A stretch of DNA of 64,000 nucleotides from Odiellus spinosus. Its lineage: Eukaryota; Arthropoda; Arachnida; Opiliones; Phalangiidae. The notes under the pieces are model-generated. The model made no database searches. It worked only from the letters and a program-made list of their open reading frames with translations, and was not told where the DNA came from. Below are positions 8,876 to 19,703 of the stretch, in pieces (the stretch's first letter is position 1; the number at the start of each line of letters is the position of its first letter). The stretch lies in NCBI GenBank assembly GCA_963920705.1, contig CAWUCO010000183.1:1020268-1084267 (forward strand). The letters are read 5' to 3'. The translations under genes were made by a program, and so were the position numbers.

Positions 8876-9428
8876 TAAAGGGCCTTTCACACGAGCCAAT
8901 TTTTCCCTCAAACTAGTTGGCCCAACTACTTGTCACAATTAATTGGCCCAACCCCACCGTTCACACGCTTAACAAAAATAGTAAATTCCATCTACCAATT
9001 TTTACGAACAGTCAATCATCATAGGTGTGACATTTACATCTTACGTCAGCGCGTCAAGTTTTTTTCGAATTATATTCTTTTATATGGTTCTTAAAAATTA
9101 TTTTATATTTGCATTCGCTATCCGAAATAAACTATTCTAATCCCAGCCTAACCCTCAATCGAAAATAAAATGATTTTTCACTATCCAGATTGACCGGAAA
9201 ATAGTCCCTAACACGCGGGATATACGTCATAAAATGTCCGTAATCGTTAAATTCTCGAAGTTGGCCCGATAAGTTGCCTAGAAATTGGGTCGGCAACCCA
9301 ATTTTTCTGGGACGATTTTCATTTCGCCAACTTGACCAATTTTTGTTCACACGGACCAACTAGTTGAGGCAACTGGAGTTGTTCCAACTAGTTGGAGGTA
9401 AAAATTGGCCAATGTGAAAGGCCCTTAA
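8876..9428. mobile_element. PIF/Harbinger-type MITE with TAA target duplication
   Basis: The element spans 8879-9425 (547 bp). Its ends are inverted copies of about 42 bp starting AGGGCCTTTCACA and containing GCCAATTTTT and AACTAGTTGG, with a handful of mismatches. TAA flanks both sides (8876-8878 and 9426-9428), which is the three-base TWA duplication of PIF/Harbinger elements. No transposase is recognised inside; a 75-codon minus-strand frame at 9132-9359 has no motif I know. The family call rests on the duplication and the G/C-rich ends. Confidence 0.72.
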
Positions 9429-10576
9429 ATTCGACTGTTAGGGAAGATTTTGTACTCATACCGATTAGAAAATGGGTTGTAGTTTACCTTTCAGTAAAAA
9501 GCTCGTGCTTATAAAATATCCATGTAATAACATAGCTAACCTTAATTTTTTTTAATTTGCTTAACGTTTTTCACAAATTTTTCAAGTGTAAAATGTAGCT
9601 TTCGTATAATCATTTGAAGTTTCTATAGTTCCTTCTAACTTATTGTATGATAATGATTATGATATCCAAAATGTTTGTAAGACTTTACGAAACCCCCAAG
9701 TGTCTCGACAAATGTATCATTAACTTAATCGGTTTCAACAAACTTAAGGGTTATACAATCATAAAAAAGAACAAAAGTATTTGCAAGTTTTTGGGATTTT
9801 TTTATCGCTGCATTTACATGTTTTGTTTTCCATACAAATCAAAGATTTAAAGATATTGGATATTGATTAATTATTTAATTTTGTGTATAGAATACAAACA
9901 CAGACATAACCGGTGTTAAACCTACCCCTGAACTAATTGAACTAGACTCGAAACAAATATAATTTAATATTATATTTTAAATGAAGTTTAGTCATTTAAC
10001 AAATTTTTAGTTTCACCCACCCTTTATAAGATTCCACTGGCTTTATCTAGAGGGCGACATAGCCTACTCGATACTTGTCCAGGCATTCCCGCTAATTTTG
10101 CGACAAAATGTCTGCAAAGTTTGTGCTCTAAACATGTTTCGGGAAAAAGAAAATGTTATTTTAATTGCAAACCTGTAACGGCTTTCATCAAGTTCTCTTG
10201 TACCATATTTTTCAAGAACCCTCGTTAATTTCGCTTTTTGAAATATTCTAGTAACCCAAAAACCTTTTCGTTACTTCTTAAATTTTTTTTTTTTTTGGAA
10301 TTTACTCGATACTAAATTACTGATAATACTGATCCCAATGTTATTACTTTCTAAATTATCTATCAGTTACCCACTCACACTTGCCAGAGACGGAACTTTT
10401 ATATATGTCCACTTTTGCTTTCAAAATACGCTTGGTGAAAAATTTTTAGGCGTTTAAAACCTCGCCTCAAAATAATTGTTGTGGAAATCGCTGTGCGCGT
10501 CGCGGAAGACGTTAGCTACGTAAATTTGACGCTTTTTGACGCACGTATTCTTTTGCGCGCTAGTGCAAACGTAACG
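9429..10576. other. AT-rich intergenic sequence, no gene seen
   Basis: Contains short A/T homopolymers (a T-run near 10270-10285) but no supported gene. A 67-codon frame at 9647-9850 has no recognisable feature. The last 100 bp, from about 10480, are unusually rich in CG dinucleotides. Confidence 0.45.
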
Positions 10577-10697
10577 TTAAGGCGGATGCATACAGACCAG
10601 TTTTCGTGGGTTTCACGTTACACTCGTGCGCTCGTAGAATTATATGGGCGCGCGAGCTTGAAACGCTGGAAGACTAGTCTGTGTGCATCCGCCTTAA
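10577..10697. mobile_element. 113-bp inverted-repeat element flanked by TTAA
   Basis: Ends 10581-10600 and 10674-10693 are inverted copies of 20 bp starting GGCGGATGCA and continuing ACAGAC, with two mismatches. Both sides carry TTAA (10577-10580 and 10694-10697), so a piggyBac-like TTAA duplication or a TA duplication with longer repeats are both possible. It is too small to encode anything. Confidence 0.55.
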
Positions 10698-11134
10698 CTC
10701 TTTAATCACTTGTATCTACGCGAATTCACGCAACAACAGCAACTACCAGTTTTAACATCATTAACCATATTATAGTTTGTTACATTATTAAAAACATTTC
10801 GCGCGTTAAATTATGGAACATTTCGCTCGTTTCGGAATTATCTTTATTTACCGTGATTTTCAAATAATTTGTTGCAAATCCTAAGCTGATTATCGACTAA
10901 TTGAATAATATTTTGTTTTCTCCTGTTAGTTTTACAGAAATTTCAAACGAATTAAAATTTGAATATGAAACAACAGGAACTGTTATATGTGGTAAATTTT
11001 TCTTTTAAAAATTGAGTTGATGCTGCTGGTAGACTAAGTTTGAAGGTACCGTTCTTCCTGGAAGATTAACCTTGTTGTTTCAGCAAGTTGACTTTCAAAT
11101 TAGTGCCATTGGTGTGCTGCACTAATGTTATTTC
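10698..11134. other. Intergenic sequence, no gene seen
   Basis: AT-rich and non-repetitive, ending where the 322-bp tandem repeat starts. No coding or RNA feature recognised. Confidence 0.45.
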
Positions 11135-11164
11135 AGTGGAGGCTTGAAGGCATGTTGTCCTTAA

Positions 11165-11448
11165 AGGAAGGGGCTCTCAGTTGGAGATTTATAGAGCGCT
11201 GTACCGTTTGCACACACCAGCGCTGTATCCGCCGTCATATCATCACCGCGTCCAGGACCGAGAAGGTCGATACCAGCAAAACCCCATCCCAGGAAAGAGG
11301 TCAGCAAAGTACAGAGCGAACCAACCAAACCCATAATGAGCTTGACTGTCGTCCTCGACTCGGTGAGGCTTTGGTAACATAAGACCTAGGGAGTCGACAG
11401 CGGAGAGCTCCTTCGACACTAATGCACCATCCACCCCAGGAAGGGGCT
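11165..11448. mobile_element. 262-bp insertion with 11-bp target-site duplication (SINE-like)
   Basis: AGGAAGGGGCT occurs at 11165-11175 and again at 11438-11448. Comparison with the neighbouring tandem units shows that the unit sequence runs up to the first copy and resumes immediately after the second. The 262 bp between (11176-11437) is therefore an insertion. An 11-bp duplication is typical of LINE-driven retrotransposition. The insert is GC-richer than its surroundings. No poly(A) tail, and no A or B box that I can assign, so SINE is only the best guess. Confidence 0.7.
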
Positions 11449-11660
11449 AAAGAGATGTTGTTGTCTATGGGCCTCTTTTGAAGGGATCTTGTTCTTTTTA
11501 AGGATGTTGTTGTCGGCGGAAGTCTTTGTTCGGCCTTTGTAATTATGTTTGTTGTCGGTCTTTCAATGGACGTGCTGTTGGCAGTCTGAAATCATGCTTC
11601 AAGACGTGCTTAATTAACTACATTTCAGTCTTGAATAGACAAAAAGTTCCATACAGAACC

Positions 11661-11662
<2 letters not shown>

Positions 11663-11696
<34 letters not shown>
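11663..11696. repeat. Poly(T) tract of 34 bp
   Basis: An uninterrupted T run at the place where the other tandem units have only five to seven T after AGACCGG. It looks like a local homopolymer expansion in one unit. Confidence 0.9.
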
Positions 11697-11699
<3 letters not shown>

Positions 11700-13012
11700 A
11701 TGGATCAAAACTTTTCAACACTTTAAAACCGGGCATTTTAAGTGGAGGCTTGGAGTCATGTTGTCTCTTGAAGAACGTGGCTGAAGAGATGTTGTCTATG
11801 GGCTGCTTTTGAAGGGATATTGTTTTCGGTGGACCGCTTTTTTAAGGATGTTGTTGTCGGTGGAAGTATTTCTTGGGATTTTAAAGTGATTTTGTTTGTC
11901 GGCGGCCTTTCAAGGGATGTCACTGCTGGCGATCTGAAAAAATAATGCTTAATTCATAAACTAGATTTCAGTCTTGCTTAAAGAAAAGTTCCATACAGAC
12001 CGGTTTTTTAGTTATTTTTATTCTGGATCAAAACGTTTTAACACTTTAAAACTCACCATTTTAAGTGGAGTCTTGAAGTCAAGTTGTCTCTTGAAGAAAG
12101 TAGCTGAAGAGATGTTGTCTATGAACCGCTTTTGAAGGGATATAGTTTTCGGTGGGCCGCTTTTTTAAGAATGTTCTTGTCGGTGGAAGTATTTCTTGGG
12201 ATTTTAAAGTGATTTTGTTTGTCGGCGGCCTTTCAAGGGATGTTACTGCTGGCGATCTGAAAAAATAATGCTTAATTCGTAAACTAGATTTCAGTCTTGC
12301 TTAAAGAAAAGTTCCATACAGACCGGTTTTTTGTTATTTTTACTCTGGATCAAAACGTCTTAACACTTTAAAACTCACCATTTTAAGCGGAGTCTTGAAG
12401 TCATGTTGTCTCTTGAAGACCGTGGCTGAAGAGATGTTGTCTATGGGCTGCTTTTGAAGGGATATTGTTTTCGGTGCGCCGCTTTTTTAAGGATGTTGTT
12501 GTCGGTGGAAGTATTTCTTGGGATTTTCTAGTGATTTTGTTTGTCGGCGGCCTTTCAATGGATGTTACTGCTAGCGAAATGCTTAATTCATAAACTAGAT
12601 TTCAGTCTTGCTTAAAGAAAAGTTCCATACAGACCGGTTTTTTGTTATTTTTATTCTGGATCAGATCAAAACGCTTGAACACTTTAAAACTAGCCATTTT
12701 AAGTGGAGTCTTGAAGTCATGTTGTCTCTTGAAGAAAGTGGCTGTAGAGATGTTGTCTATGGGCCACGTTTAAAGAGATATAATTTTCGGTGGGCTTCTT
12801 TTTTAAGGATGTTGTTGTCGGTGGAAGTATTTCTTGGGATTTTCTAGTGATTTTGTTTGTTGGCGGCCTTTCAGGGATGTTGCTATTGCCTGTTGGTGAT
12901 CTGAATTAATGCTTCATTGTAAACTAAAATTCAGTCTTCCTTGAGAAAAGTTCATACAGAACAGGTTTTTTTGTTCAATTTAACTCCAAAATAAAACGTT
13001 TTAACAATTACA

Positions 13013-13650
13013 GAAAGAACAACAGCAACTCCCCATAAGAGTCTGGGTCCACGTAATGTTAAAAATTTTCGTCTCTTTTATGATAAATTCGTATTATATT
13101 ATTAAAATAGGGTAGTTGGAGGATAATTTAAAGCTAAAATTCGAGCTCACAACTGTAAATTTTGGGAATTACAACGAATGGAAGGTTTCTTCCATAATGT
13201 AAAGAATAGGAAGAATCTATGACTTCCGTGCCGGATATGAAAGCCTTCCCCCACACGAAAATCTTGAACGGTTATTATTTTAGATTCATAATTATGTTAG
13301 GAAAATATTAGGAAAGAATTATTTTGTAACTGCCACGGGTATAGTGCTGGCGGCAAAATGAAATTCGTATATTTTTTGTCTACTATGCCTCGAAATCCTC
13401 GAAAACGCCTGTAGAAGTGTTCCACTTGTCAAGTATTCATGCAGTAGGCTTTTGCTAGCTTTACAGGGGCCGTGCAAAGACTATATAGCTTACTTGAATA
13501 GTCTTTGGTGTATAAGAAACTCGAAAAATAAATAGAGAAATCATACCAATTAGAAGATACTGGAGTAGTATCTTTAATTTTTATTTCATATTAAACAAAA
13601 CACACTTGTATAAAACGGACAAATTATTCATTTAACGCTAAGGTTTTCTA
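13013..13650. other. Intergenic sequence, no gene seen
   Basis: Nothing recognised between the end of the 322-bp tandem repeat and the stop of the transposase fragment. It may hold the 3' untranslated part and end of the PIF/Harbinger element, but no terminal repeat was identified. Confidence 0.4.
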
Positions 13651-13653
13651 CGT

Positions 13654-14750
13654 TTAACGTATGTCTGGTAGTTCAAGCTCAGTGGCATCTTCACACACTA
13701 CACGCAATTTTGACTGGTACCAACTGCCTCGATCTTCATGGCGACGATAACCAAGATACCAGATTACGCTGCTAACGTGAACACAAGTACCTATCGTCAA
13801 ACTACCACCTTTGCAATTGCAATACCAGCCTTTAATGGCATTTGCACCTGTCCCGTTCGGTACATAACGAATTAGAGCTTGGTGAACAGCTGAGGTGGAA
13901 AATTGACCAGGCACGCGTATACGAGTTAAGTCATGTTCAACTTTGGACACTTCGACGCTGAAAGAGCCGGATTTCTCTATAGTCAACGCCACATAAGATT
14001 CAGCGCGTTTCGTTTTAAAGTCGCTCATTACCACCTCACGTACATCACTTTCACGAAGTACAGGGAAGTCTTGAAATTCACTATCCTCAATTCGTTGCCA
14101 TTTAGACGGTTTGCGAAGCAGATTATCGCGCTCGACTACTTCCTTAAGAGGATTTTCTTTCGTAGAGACTGCCAGCATTTTTTCGACGGAGTCTTCCCAG
14201 GAACCTTTAAGATGTAACTCCGGGTGTTAGGCGTTCAACAGCGCAGCAGCAATTTGAAGAAGTTCCGGAACTAATGGTAACATATGCACAGGTATACGGT
14301 TTTGAAAAAAACGATACACCGTCTGCAAATGCCCATTCCTAACTTCAACCGGCCACCTGAGGTACGTTACTTGTCGAGAACGATTAACTTCTTGCGTGTT
14401 TACTTGCTTCTCGCCTTTAGACAAGAACGAAGGCATTTGTAAATCCACACCCAGTTCAGTCAGTACGCTGTTGGAGTCTCGAAAACCGCGGTCTGCCAGT
14501 ACAACGTCACCAACTTGAAAGAAAGACTGGAGTTCTTCTCTCTTTTTGATAGAATGGTTTAAAATGCGCGCGTCGTTATTGCGGCCATTAGCAAAGTAGG
14601 GTCAGATTATATCTATTATGTAACCCGTAGTTGTTACCATTAACATTGGCTTGAGGATATGCTGGCCTTTGTGCACACAGAAGGATTTGTGAAGAACGGT
14701 ATAGTCCTTGGATCTTCCAACCTTGACCAGGCAATAGAGACATATCGAAA
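13654..14750 (-). pseudogene. PIF/Harbinger (ISL2EU-like) transposase with C-terminal SWIM zinc finger, 5'-truncated
   Basis: One minus-strand frame, interrupted by stops at 14604-14602 (TGA) and 14229-14227 (TAA), encodes the C-terminal part of a DDE_Tnp_4-type transposase. Visible are YCLVKVGRSKDY, KPMLMVTTTGYIIDII, FANGRNNDARIL, then LADRGFRD with the second catalytic Asp. MPSFLSKGEKQ follows, then RWPVEVRNG with the probable catalytic Glu. After the second stop come about 175 codons ending in a SWIM-like motif, CNC...CVH (near GWYCNCKGG and IGTCVH), followed by IWYLGY. DDE_Tnp_4 followed by SWIM is a known arrangement in insect and cnidarian transposon proteins. The N-terminus with the first catalytic Asp is missing: the frame begins where the Helitron endonuclease breaks off. 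A decayed DNA transposon. Confidence 0.75.
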
Positions 14751-17700
14751 GGCTCGAAAAACCTTGTAAGTGCTGTTTTACTTTTTAAAAAGTTAATATT
14801 AAAATGTCCAAACGCAACTGTAGGCACTGAACGATCATACTTAATGTCAAATAAAGGGTTAAAATCTTCAAAAACCGTTCGCAAACTTGCACCAGGAGAT
14901 TTGTACAACAGTACCACAGACACGGGCTCATTTTCTATTGAAACGTCTAACCAGCAACGTTCTACATGAGAGTTTTTGAAGGGCATATCTCTTCGTAAGA
15001 CTCTGTTATCCATGTCTTTAACTGTGTTTACCGATTTATCTTTTAAATAAATTGATGATCCAAAAGCAATTCTACGTGCTGTTCTTGGTAAGAAAATACC
15101 TCCTACCTCCCTAAAGGATGGAACGCTAAACTTATCTATCTCTTTTTTCCACGTTTCAACAAAACATAATAATTGGCTCGATAGTATTACTTTGTCCGCT
15201 AGAATATCTTCCAAATGAGCATTTAGAGACTGAACATTCTGAACAAATATGGACACTGGTTTTCTCAAGAATGGAAGGTCAATGCTTTTTGTATCTCGCA
15301 ATCTTTTGAGTTCCAAATCTACGACGTTATTTTTAGGGGAATTTGGAACATGAAATTTCCCATCAATATACAAACCGGAAGCTGACCTTGCTCTACTGCA
15401 CGCGACATACAAAGAAGCCTTTTCTAGTTTCTTTGATCCTTTAAAATGAACCACCACCGAAGAGTACGTATCTCCCTGGCTTTTATGTATAGTAATAGCT
15501 TCGGAAATTACCAAAGGAAATTGTTTCCTGGACACTGTAACGTTGTTCTGCCTCCATTTTTTCGCAAATGTTTTGGTTACCTTTTCAACGGGCGTCCAAG
15601 ACGGACTAAATTTATTTAACCTATACAACCCATAACTTCTTTGCCTCAAATTTTTTCCCACATTTTGGTCATTAAATTCAATCCAAACTCTTGATGGAAA
15701 TTGATTTCCGTTTCTATTAGTGCCGTATTCTATTTTACGTAACCAACCAGTTGCGCCATTCGTCAGTCCGTCCGCCGTGTCAACATTATTAGTCATCATA
15801 TATCTAATGCCACACGCCAGTTTCAATTCTCTAGGAAGACCATAAGTATCGGAAGTTTCTAACTTTTGAACATGTCCCAAAATATCACACTTTACTTTCG
15901 TACTTAAGTCTCCGTTTACAAAGTCTATTGATACTGAACAAGTCTTTTCAGTTTCTATCCTAGCAAGTTTCTCTGAATTAAAGCGGTTCACCTCAGCATT
16001 AGTGGCGAAAAGATGAATAGCATCTTTTGGAGGGTTACGGTCCGAATTTATTTCCAAACTAGTGAAAAGTTCTATAATCTTTTGTGTCATCTTACCAACT
16101 GCCATATTATTTAACGCTTCCGCAAATATTTTATCATCCTTTTGTCTTATTATCTCGTCTAGTTCCGAAAACTGGAACTCCTCCCATATAGGGTTTCCAA
16201 TCAACGAAACATAAGGATTTTCAGCTTCACTTGGTGGCTGAAAAACGAAATAATCACGTACAGGTCTAAGCTGATTAAAATCGCCAACGAGCAAAACGGA
16301 CACTCCCCCAAAATACTCCGGGCAACCCATAATTTCTTGCAATCTCGCATTAACTCTATTAAATATTTTTGCCCCTATCATAGAAATTTCATCAATAATT
16401 AGCAGTTTTAATTGACCGTACAGTAGTCTAGATTTGTGTAGAGTTTCACTCTCCAACCTGGAAATATTTCCAGCAAACTGACTAACAGGTAAACTAAATG
16501 TACTATGCAAAGTAGCTCCACCTATATTGCAAGCCGCTTTACCCGTTGGTGCACATCGTATAACTTTCGCTTCTGAAGGATTAGACCCAGGTTGTTTGTT
16601 GTAAAATCTAGAAACTGCCTCGTAAATAGCACTAATCAATAGGCTTTTTCCAACACCGGCTCCCCCGGTAACAAAAAGACGTAAAGGCGTTTCTCGAGTT
16701 TCTAAATGAAACAAAACATAATAAAATATCTCTCTTTGTTTCGAATTCAATTTTCTAACAATATCTTTGTATTCTGAATCATCAACCAAAGTAACTGACG
16801 GCGAAATCGTTTTATCAGGATTTCCATTAATAAGCTCTCTATTGATATTTCCTACAGCGTCTTGCGCACTATTAACTAGAAATTCAGTATCTTCGGTAGC
16901 AACCGATACATCTAATTCATTTTGATGTTCAAATTCGGGTTGCATATTAGTAAGATCTGATTCTATGGCTTCGTTCTCAAAATCGTTAATGGCCTGTTCA
17001 AGCGCCATTTCATCAATTTCATCGGTAAATTCTTTTCTGACTTCCTTAATATTTTCTAGACAAACTTCATACTCTGTTTTAAAATCCTGATCTAAGATGT
17101 CTTTGGTTTCATCGCGCCATGGCGTAAACAACATTATTTGTTCTCTATAAAAGTTTTCTGGATCTTTTTGCAAATTAAACCTTCGATATCGTACTATTTT
17201 AGAGTGGCCACGTTTTCGAACGAAACCGGAAGAATCCTTAAGTTTTAGCCACTTACCATACGATTCAACCTCATTGTTTTCTACGTCATCATAATTGGGT
17301 TGGGGATTAGGGACTGCTCTTCGATTTTTGGCATACGCATACCCAGCAGCGAACTGAGCTAAAGTTGTCATCTCTAACTCATCAGGTCTATGGACATAAT
17401 GATCTAAAAGCCCAGTGGAAAAGACATTGTCACTGTCTTCTGGCAACTCTTGAAGTTCCACTTGGCTTTTAAGAATGTGTACACGGTTTTCGGGCAAATT
17501 TATATTAATGAACGTACACGCTCTACTACACCTTGACACAGGAATTTGCAAACAAGAATAAGCCGCCTCCTGCGCACTTATCTCGTGTGAATTTAAAAAC
17601 TTATTCGCTATAACTTTCAATTTCTCTTTAACTGTACATTTGTCTTTATTCGCTTGCTTTGTGGCTGTATGCAAGAGGTCCGACATGCCTCTTTGCGATT

Positions 17701-18079
17701 TTCCAATATAAGATACAATGTACATAACGCAAGCGTAGGGATCGAGAACATACTGAATATCCATATTTGCTTGCCAAAGCCCCAAAACTTCCTTATTATA
17801 AGGATTAACCCTAGTATCTTTAGGATTTCGTTTCAATAGAACTGTTTTTCTTTTAATATCGTAAGTTACGGCAGAAATATACTCTTCTTCAGTCATGTTA
17901 AATTTCGCTAACAATTCCTCAAATGTATTAACCCAAAGTTCCTTTTCCTTAGTTTGCAATGTATCGTATAAACGTTTACTATTTTCTTTGCATTTCTTTT
18001 CTACCTCCGCCGTTCCAACCACCCTTTTCTTTGGATCGTATATTAGAGTATGGGTGGAAAAGGAATTCCAAAGCGGCAA
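14746..18079 (-). pseudogene. Helitron Rep C-terminus, PIF1-like helicase and EEP endonuclease
   Basis: A single open frame of about 1,110 codons before the junction. Residues 120 and 124 (YIVSYIGK) look like the paired Rep tyrosines. The helicase has Walker A GGAGVGKS (472-479), APTGKAACN (510-518) and Walker B IIDEIS (561-566). Next are LLVGDFNQLRPV (596-607), ITIHKSQGDTYSSVVVHF (862-879) and the arginine finger YVACSRAR (891-898). This is the PIF1/RecD-like SF1B set that unwinds DNA during rolling-circle transposition. From about 941, FVQNVQSLNAHL and FVETW show a LINE-like EEP nuclease. Its usual GDFN motif reads GHFN (1091-1094), so the catalytic Asp appears lost. The frame start is not a real start, because it continues the upstream Rep fragment in another frame. 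Beyond 14,746 the frame runs out of phase through the transposase fragment to a stop at 14,588. Confidence 0.85.
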
Positions 18080-18273
18080 ACAGAACTATTATTAACCTTT
18101 TTTTTACACGTTGTCGTGTGTCTATGAAACTGTAGCCGTGTCAATAAATTTAAGTTTTCATCTTCATGCTCACCAGCGCATGCAATAATTTCATCGACAA
18201 ACTTTTCTACTTCTTTGACATTAGAAAAGTCGTCCTTCAATTTTGGAGCCCCTTTTATCCATATAAGTCCATG
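18043..18273 (-). pseudogene. Helitron Rep fragment after the HUH break
   Basis: This continues the upstream frame directly after the in-frame stop. HGLIWI supplies the second His of the HUH motif, followed by a region ending HRHTTTCKKK and CRFGIPFPP. That cysteine/histidine pattern is usual in Helitron_like_N proteins. The frame then ends at 18,043 and the expected continuation (TLIYDPKK) is in the next frame, so a frame change lies near 18,045. Confidence 0.7.
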
Positions 18274-19611
18274 TTAGTGAGGAGAGCCCCTTTGCTGTAT
18301 TTCTACTCTAAAGTAGTAATCTTCTACTATACCAAGGGGACCTAATTTCTGAAGAGCTTTAAGCAAAGCTCGGAAACGGTAGTCAAAATAACGATCGCAA
18401 GTAACTGGGTCATCTTGAATAAGCTTCGCTTTTTCGGCGTAACTTAAACTTAAAACCTCTGGGTTTTCTAGAACTTCTTGCCCAGAAGTTGAGCGCAATA
18501 CGTTTAAAAGCTCGGGCCATTTACTTTCGGCAGCTGAAAGCGTTACAAAAAGAGTAGCTGTCCCAAGTTGTCTCAGCATCGCCAGCATCTCTTTTTGCCT
18601 GTGTTGCCAATAAGACGGAGAAGATTGTAGTCTTTCGAGAACTCTAAAACCATCATCGTGCTTTATAAGCGTATCAATAGCCCCCTCAGAGGTGAGATAC
18701 CCGGCCGTGAAATTCGACACGTCTTTTTTTTTACTTTTTCTCATACAAACTTGTATCGATTGACTAATTTTGTTCGTTTCTAATTTAGCCAAAGAATAAA
18801 ATAACTTCGAAGGATTCTTCGCACATCGGCGATCGGCATTTCGAATTTCCCACTTAACGATATCACCATAGCTACTTTTGACATTGAGTTCTCTTTTTTC
18901 ACCAACATAAATACTCGGGAAAGACAATTCCTCTGAATCCTCGTCAAATAACAATGACATTGGTTTTTGCCCTTCTCCTGGGGCAAATTTAACTCGCAGA
19001 GTATCAGGTGGTAAAAAATCGGAAAAAGAAACTAATAACGTGTCCCGGTTTCCCACTGGTATTGAATTAACAATATCGGGCTCATTCCATAAATCATCGC
19101 TGTCTATATCGTCATTTTTAACACCTTGATCACCTTCTGGGTTAACCTGTGGTACCTCGATGTCAAGTCTCTGAGAATCATCTGTATCAACAATAAATTC
19201 TAACTCTTCCTGAATTGGATCTAATATATTGCGATTAATCGTTATTTCATGCTTCTGATACAATGGGGTACCAACTAAATAATTTAGGGCTGCCAAAATC
19301 TTTCTGGGCCGAACAGTTTCATGCATAAACGGCCTGTTATATTGCATCCTTCTCATTAGTTCAATTTGTATGGTGTCTGTGTCACGGGGTAACCTTGGTA
19401 AAACGGATACTGTGGATTCAACATTTATCGGTACATTAACGACATTGCCTTTAATACCCCTTTGTTGGCCACACCCCCGTCGTCTTATTTGCATAAATGG
19501 TATTCGTGGCGTTGTCATTCTCTCCTCCAAATTCGAAATACTTGCTAAAGCTTCTGGTATAACAGGGAACTGGAAACCATTTTCTCTCGAAAACTTTGGA
19601 ACCTCCTTTTT
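18274..19611 (-). pseudogene. Helitron N-terminal region (DUF6570-like and HUH Rep first half)
   Basis: An open frame of 446 codons bounded upstream by a stop at 19,614-19,612. FMQIRRRGCGQQRGIKGNV is typical of the DUF6570 region in front of Helitron Rep domains. FVTLSAAESKWPELL (about residues 328-342 counted from 19,530) is the Helitron_like_N signature. The frame ends RGSPH followed by TAA and then CAT: the stop sits exactly in the middle position of the His-x-His metal-binding motif. The HUH nuclease makes the nick and forms the tyrosine link in rolling-circle transposition, so this copy should be dead. An acidic linker with many D and E lies around residues 105-160. Confidence 0.8.
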
Positions 19612-19703
19612 TTAACCGCCTTATTGCAAGCGCTGCATAAAAAACCCTTTCGTTTAACACGCGGTGTTGAATACCGGGAACCGACAAAAAACATTAGATT
19701 TTA

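Larger units (their letters stand above)
11135..13012. repeat. Nested tandem repeat, about 322-bp units, five copies
   Basis: Units start at AGTGGAG near 11135, 11741, 12064, 12386 and 12702, with spacings of 323, 322 and 316 bp. The first spacing is long because of an insertion (11176-11448); without it the first unit is about 333 bp. Each unit holds AGACCGGTTTTTT, GGATCAAAACG and a series of degenerate subrepeats of about 35-40 bp with the theme GGATGTTGTTGTCGGTGG followed by CTTTTxAAG. The array is therefore a repeat inside a repeat. The last unit is the most diverged and fades by 13012. Confidence 0.88.

Noticed and set aside
9132-9359. 75-codon frame inside the MITE as a transposase remnant
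   Set aside because: No DDE or DNA-binding motif is visible, and the frame largely covers the terminal repeat region.
10481-10705. 74-codon frame in the CG-rich patch
   Set aside because: It spans the 113-bp inverted-repeat element and has no domain signal.
11125-12847. Small frames within the 322-bp repeat and its insertion
   Set aside because: Short, in different phases between units, and not conserved from unit to unit.
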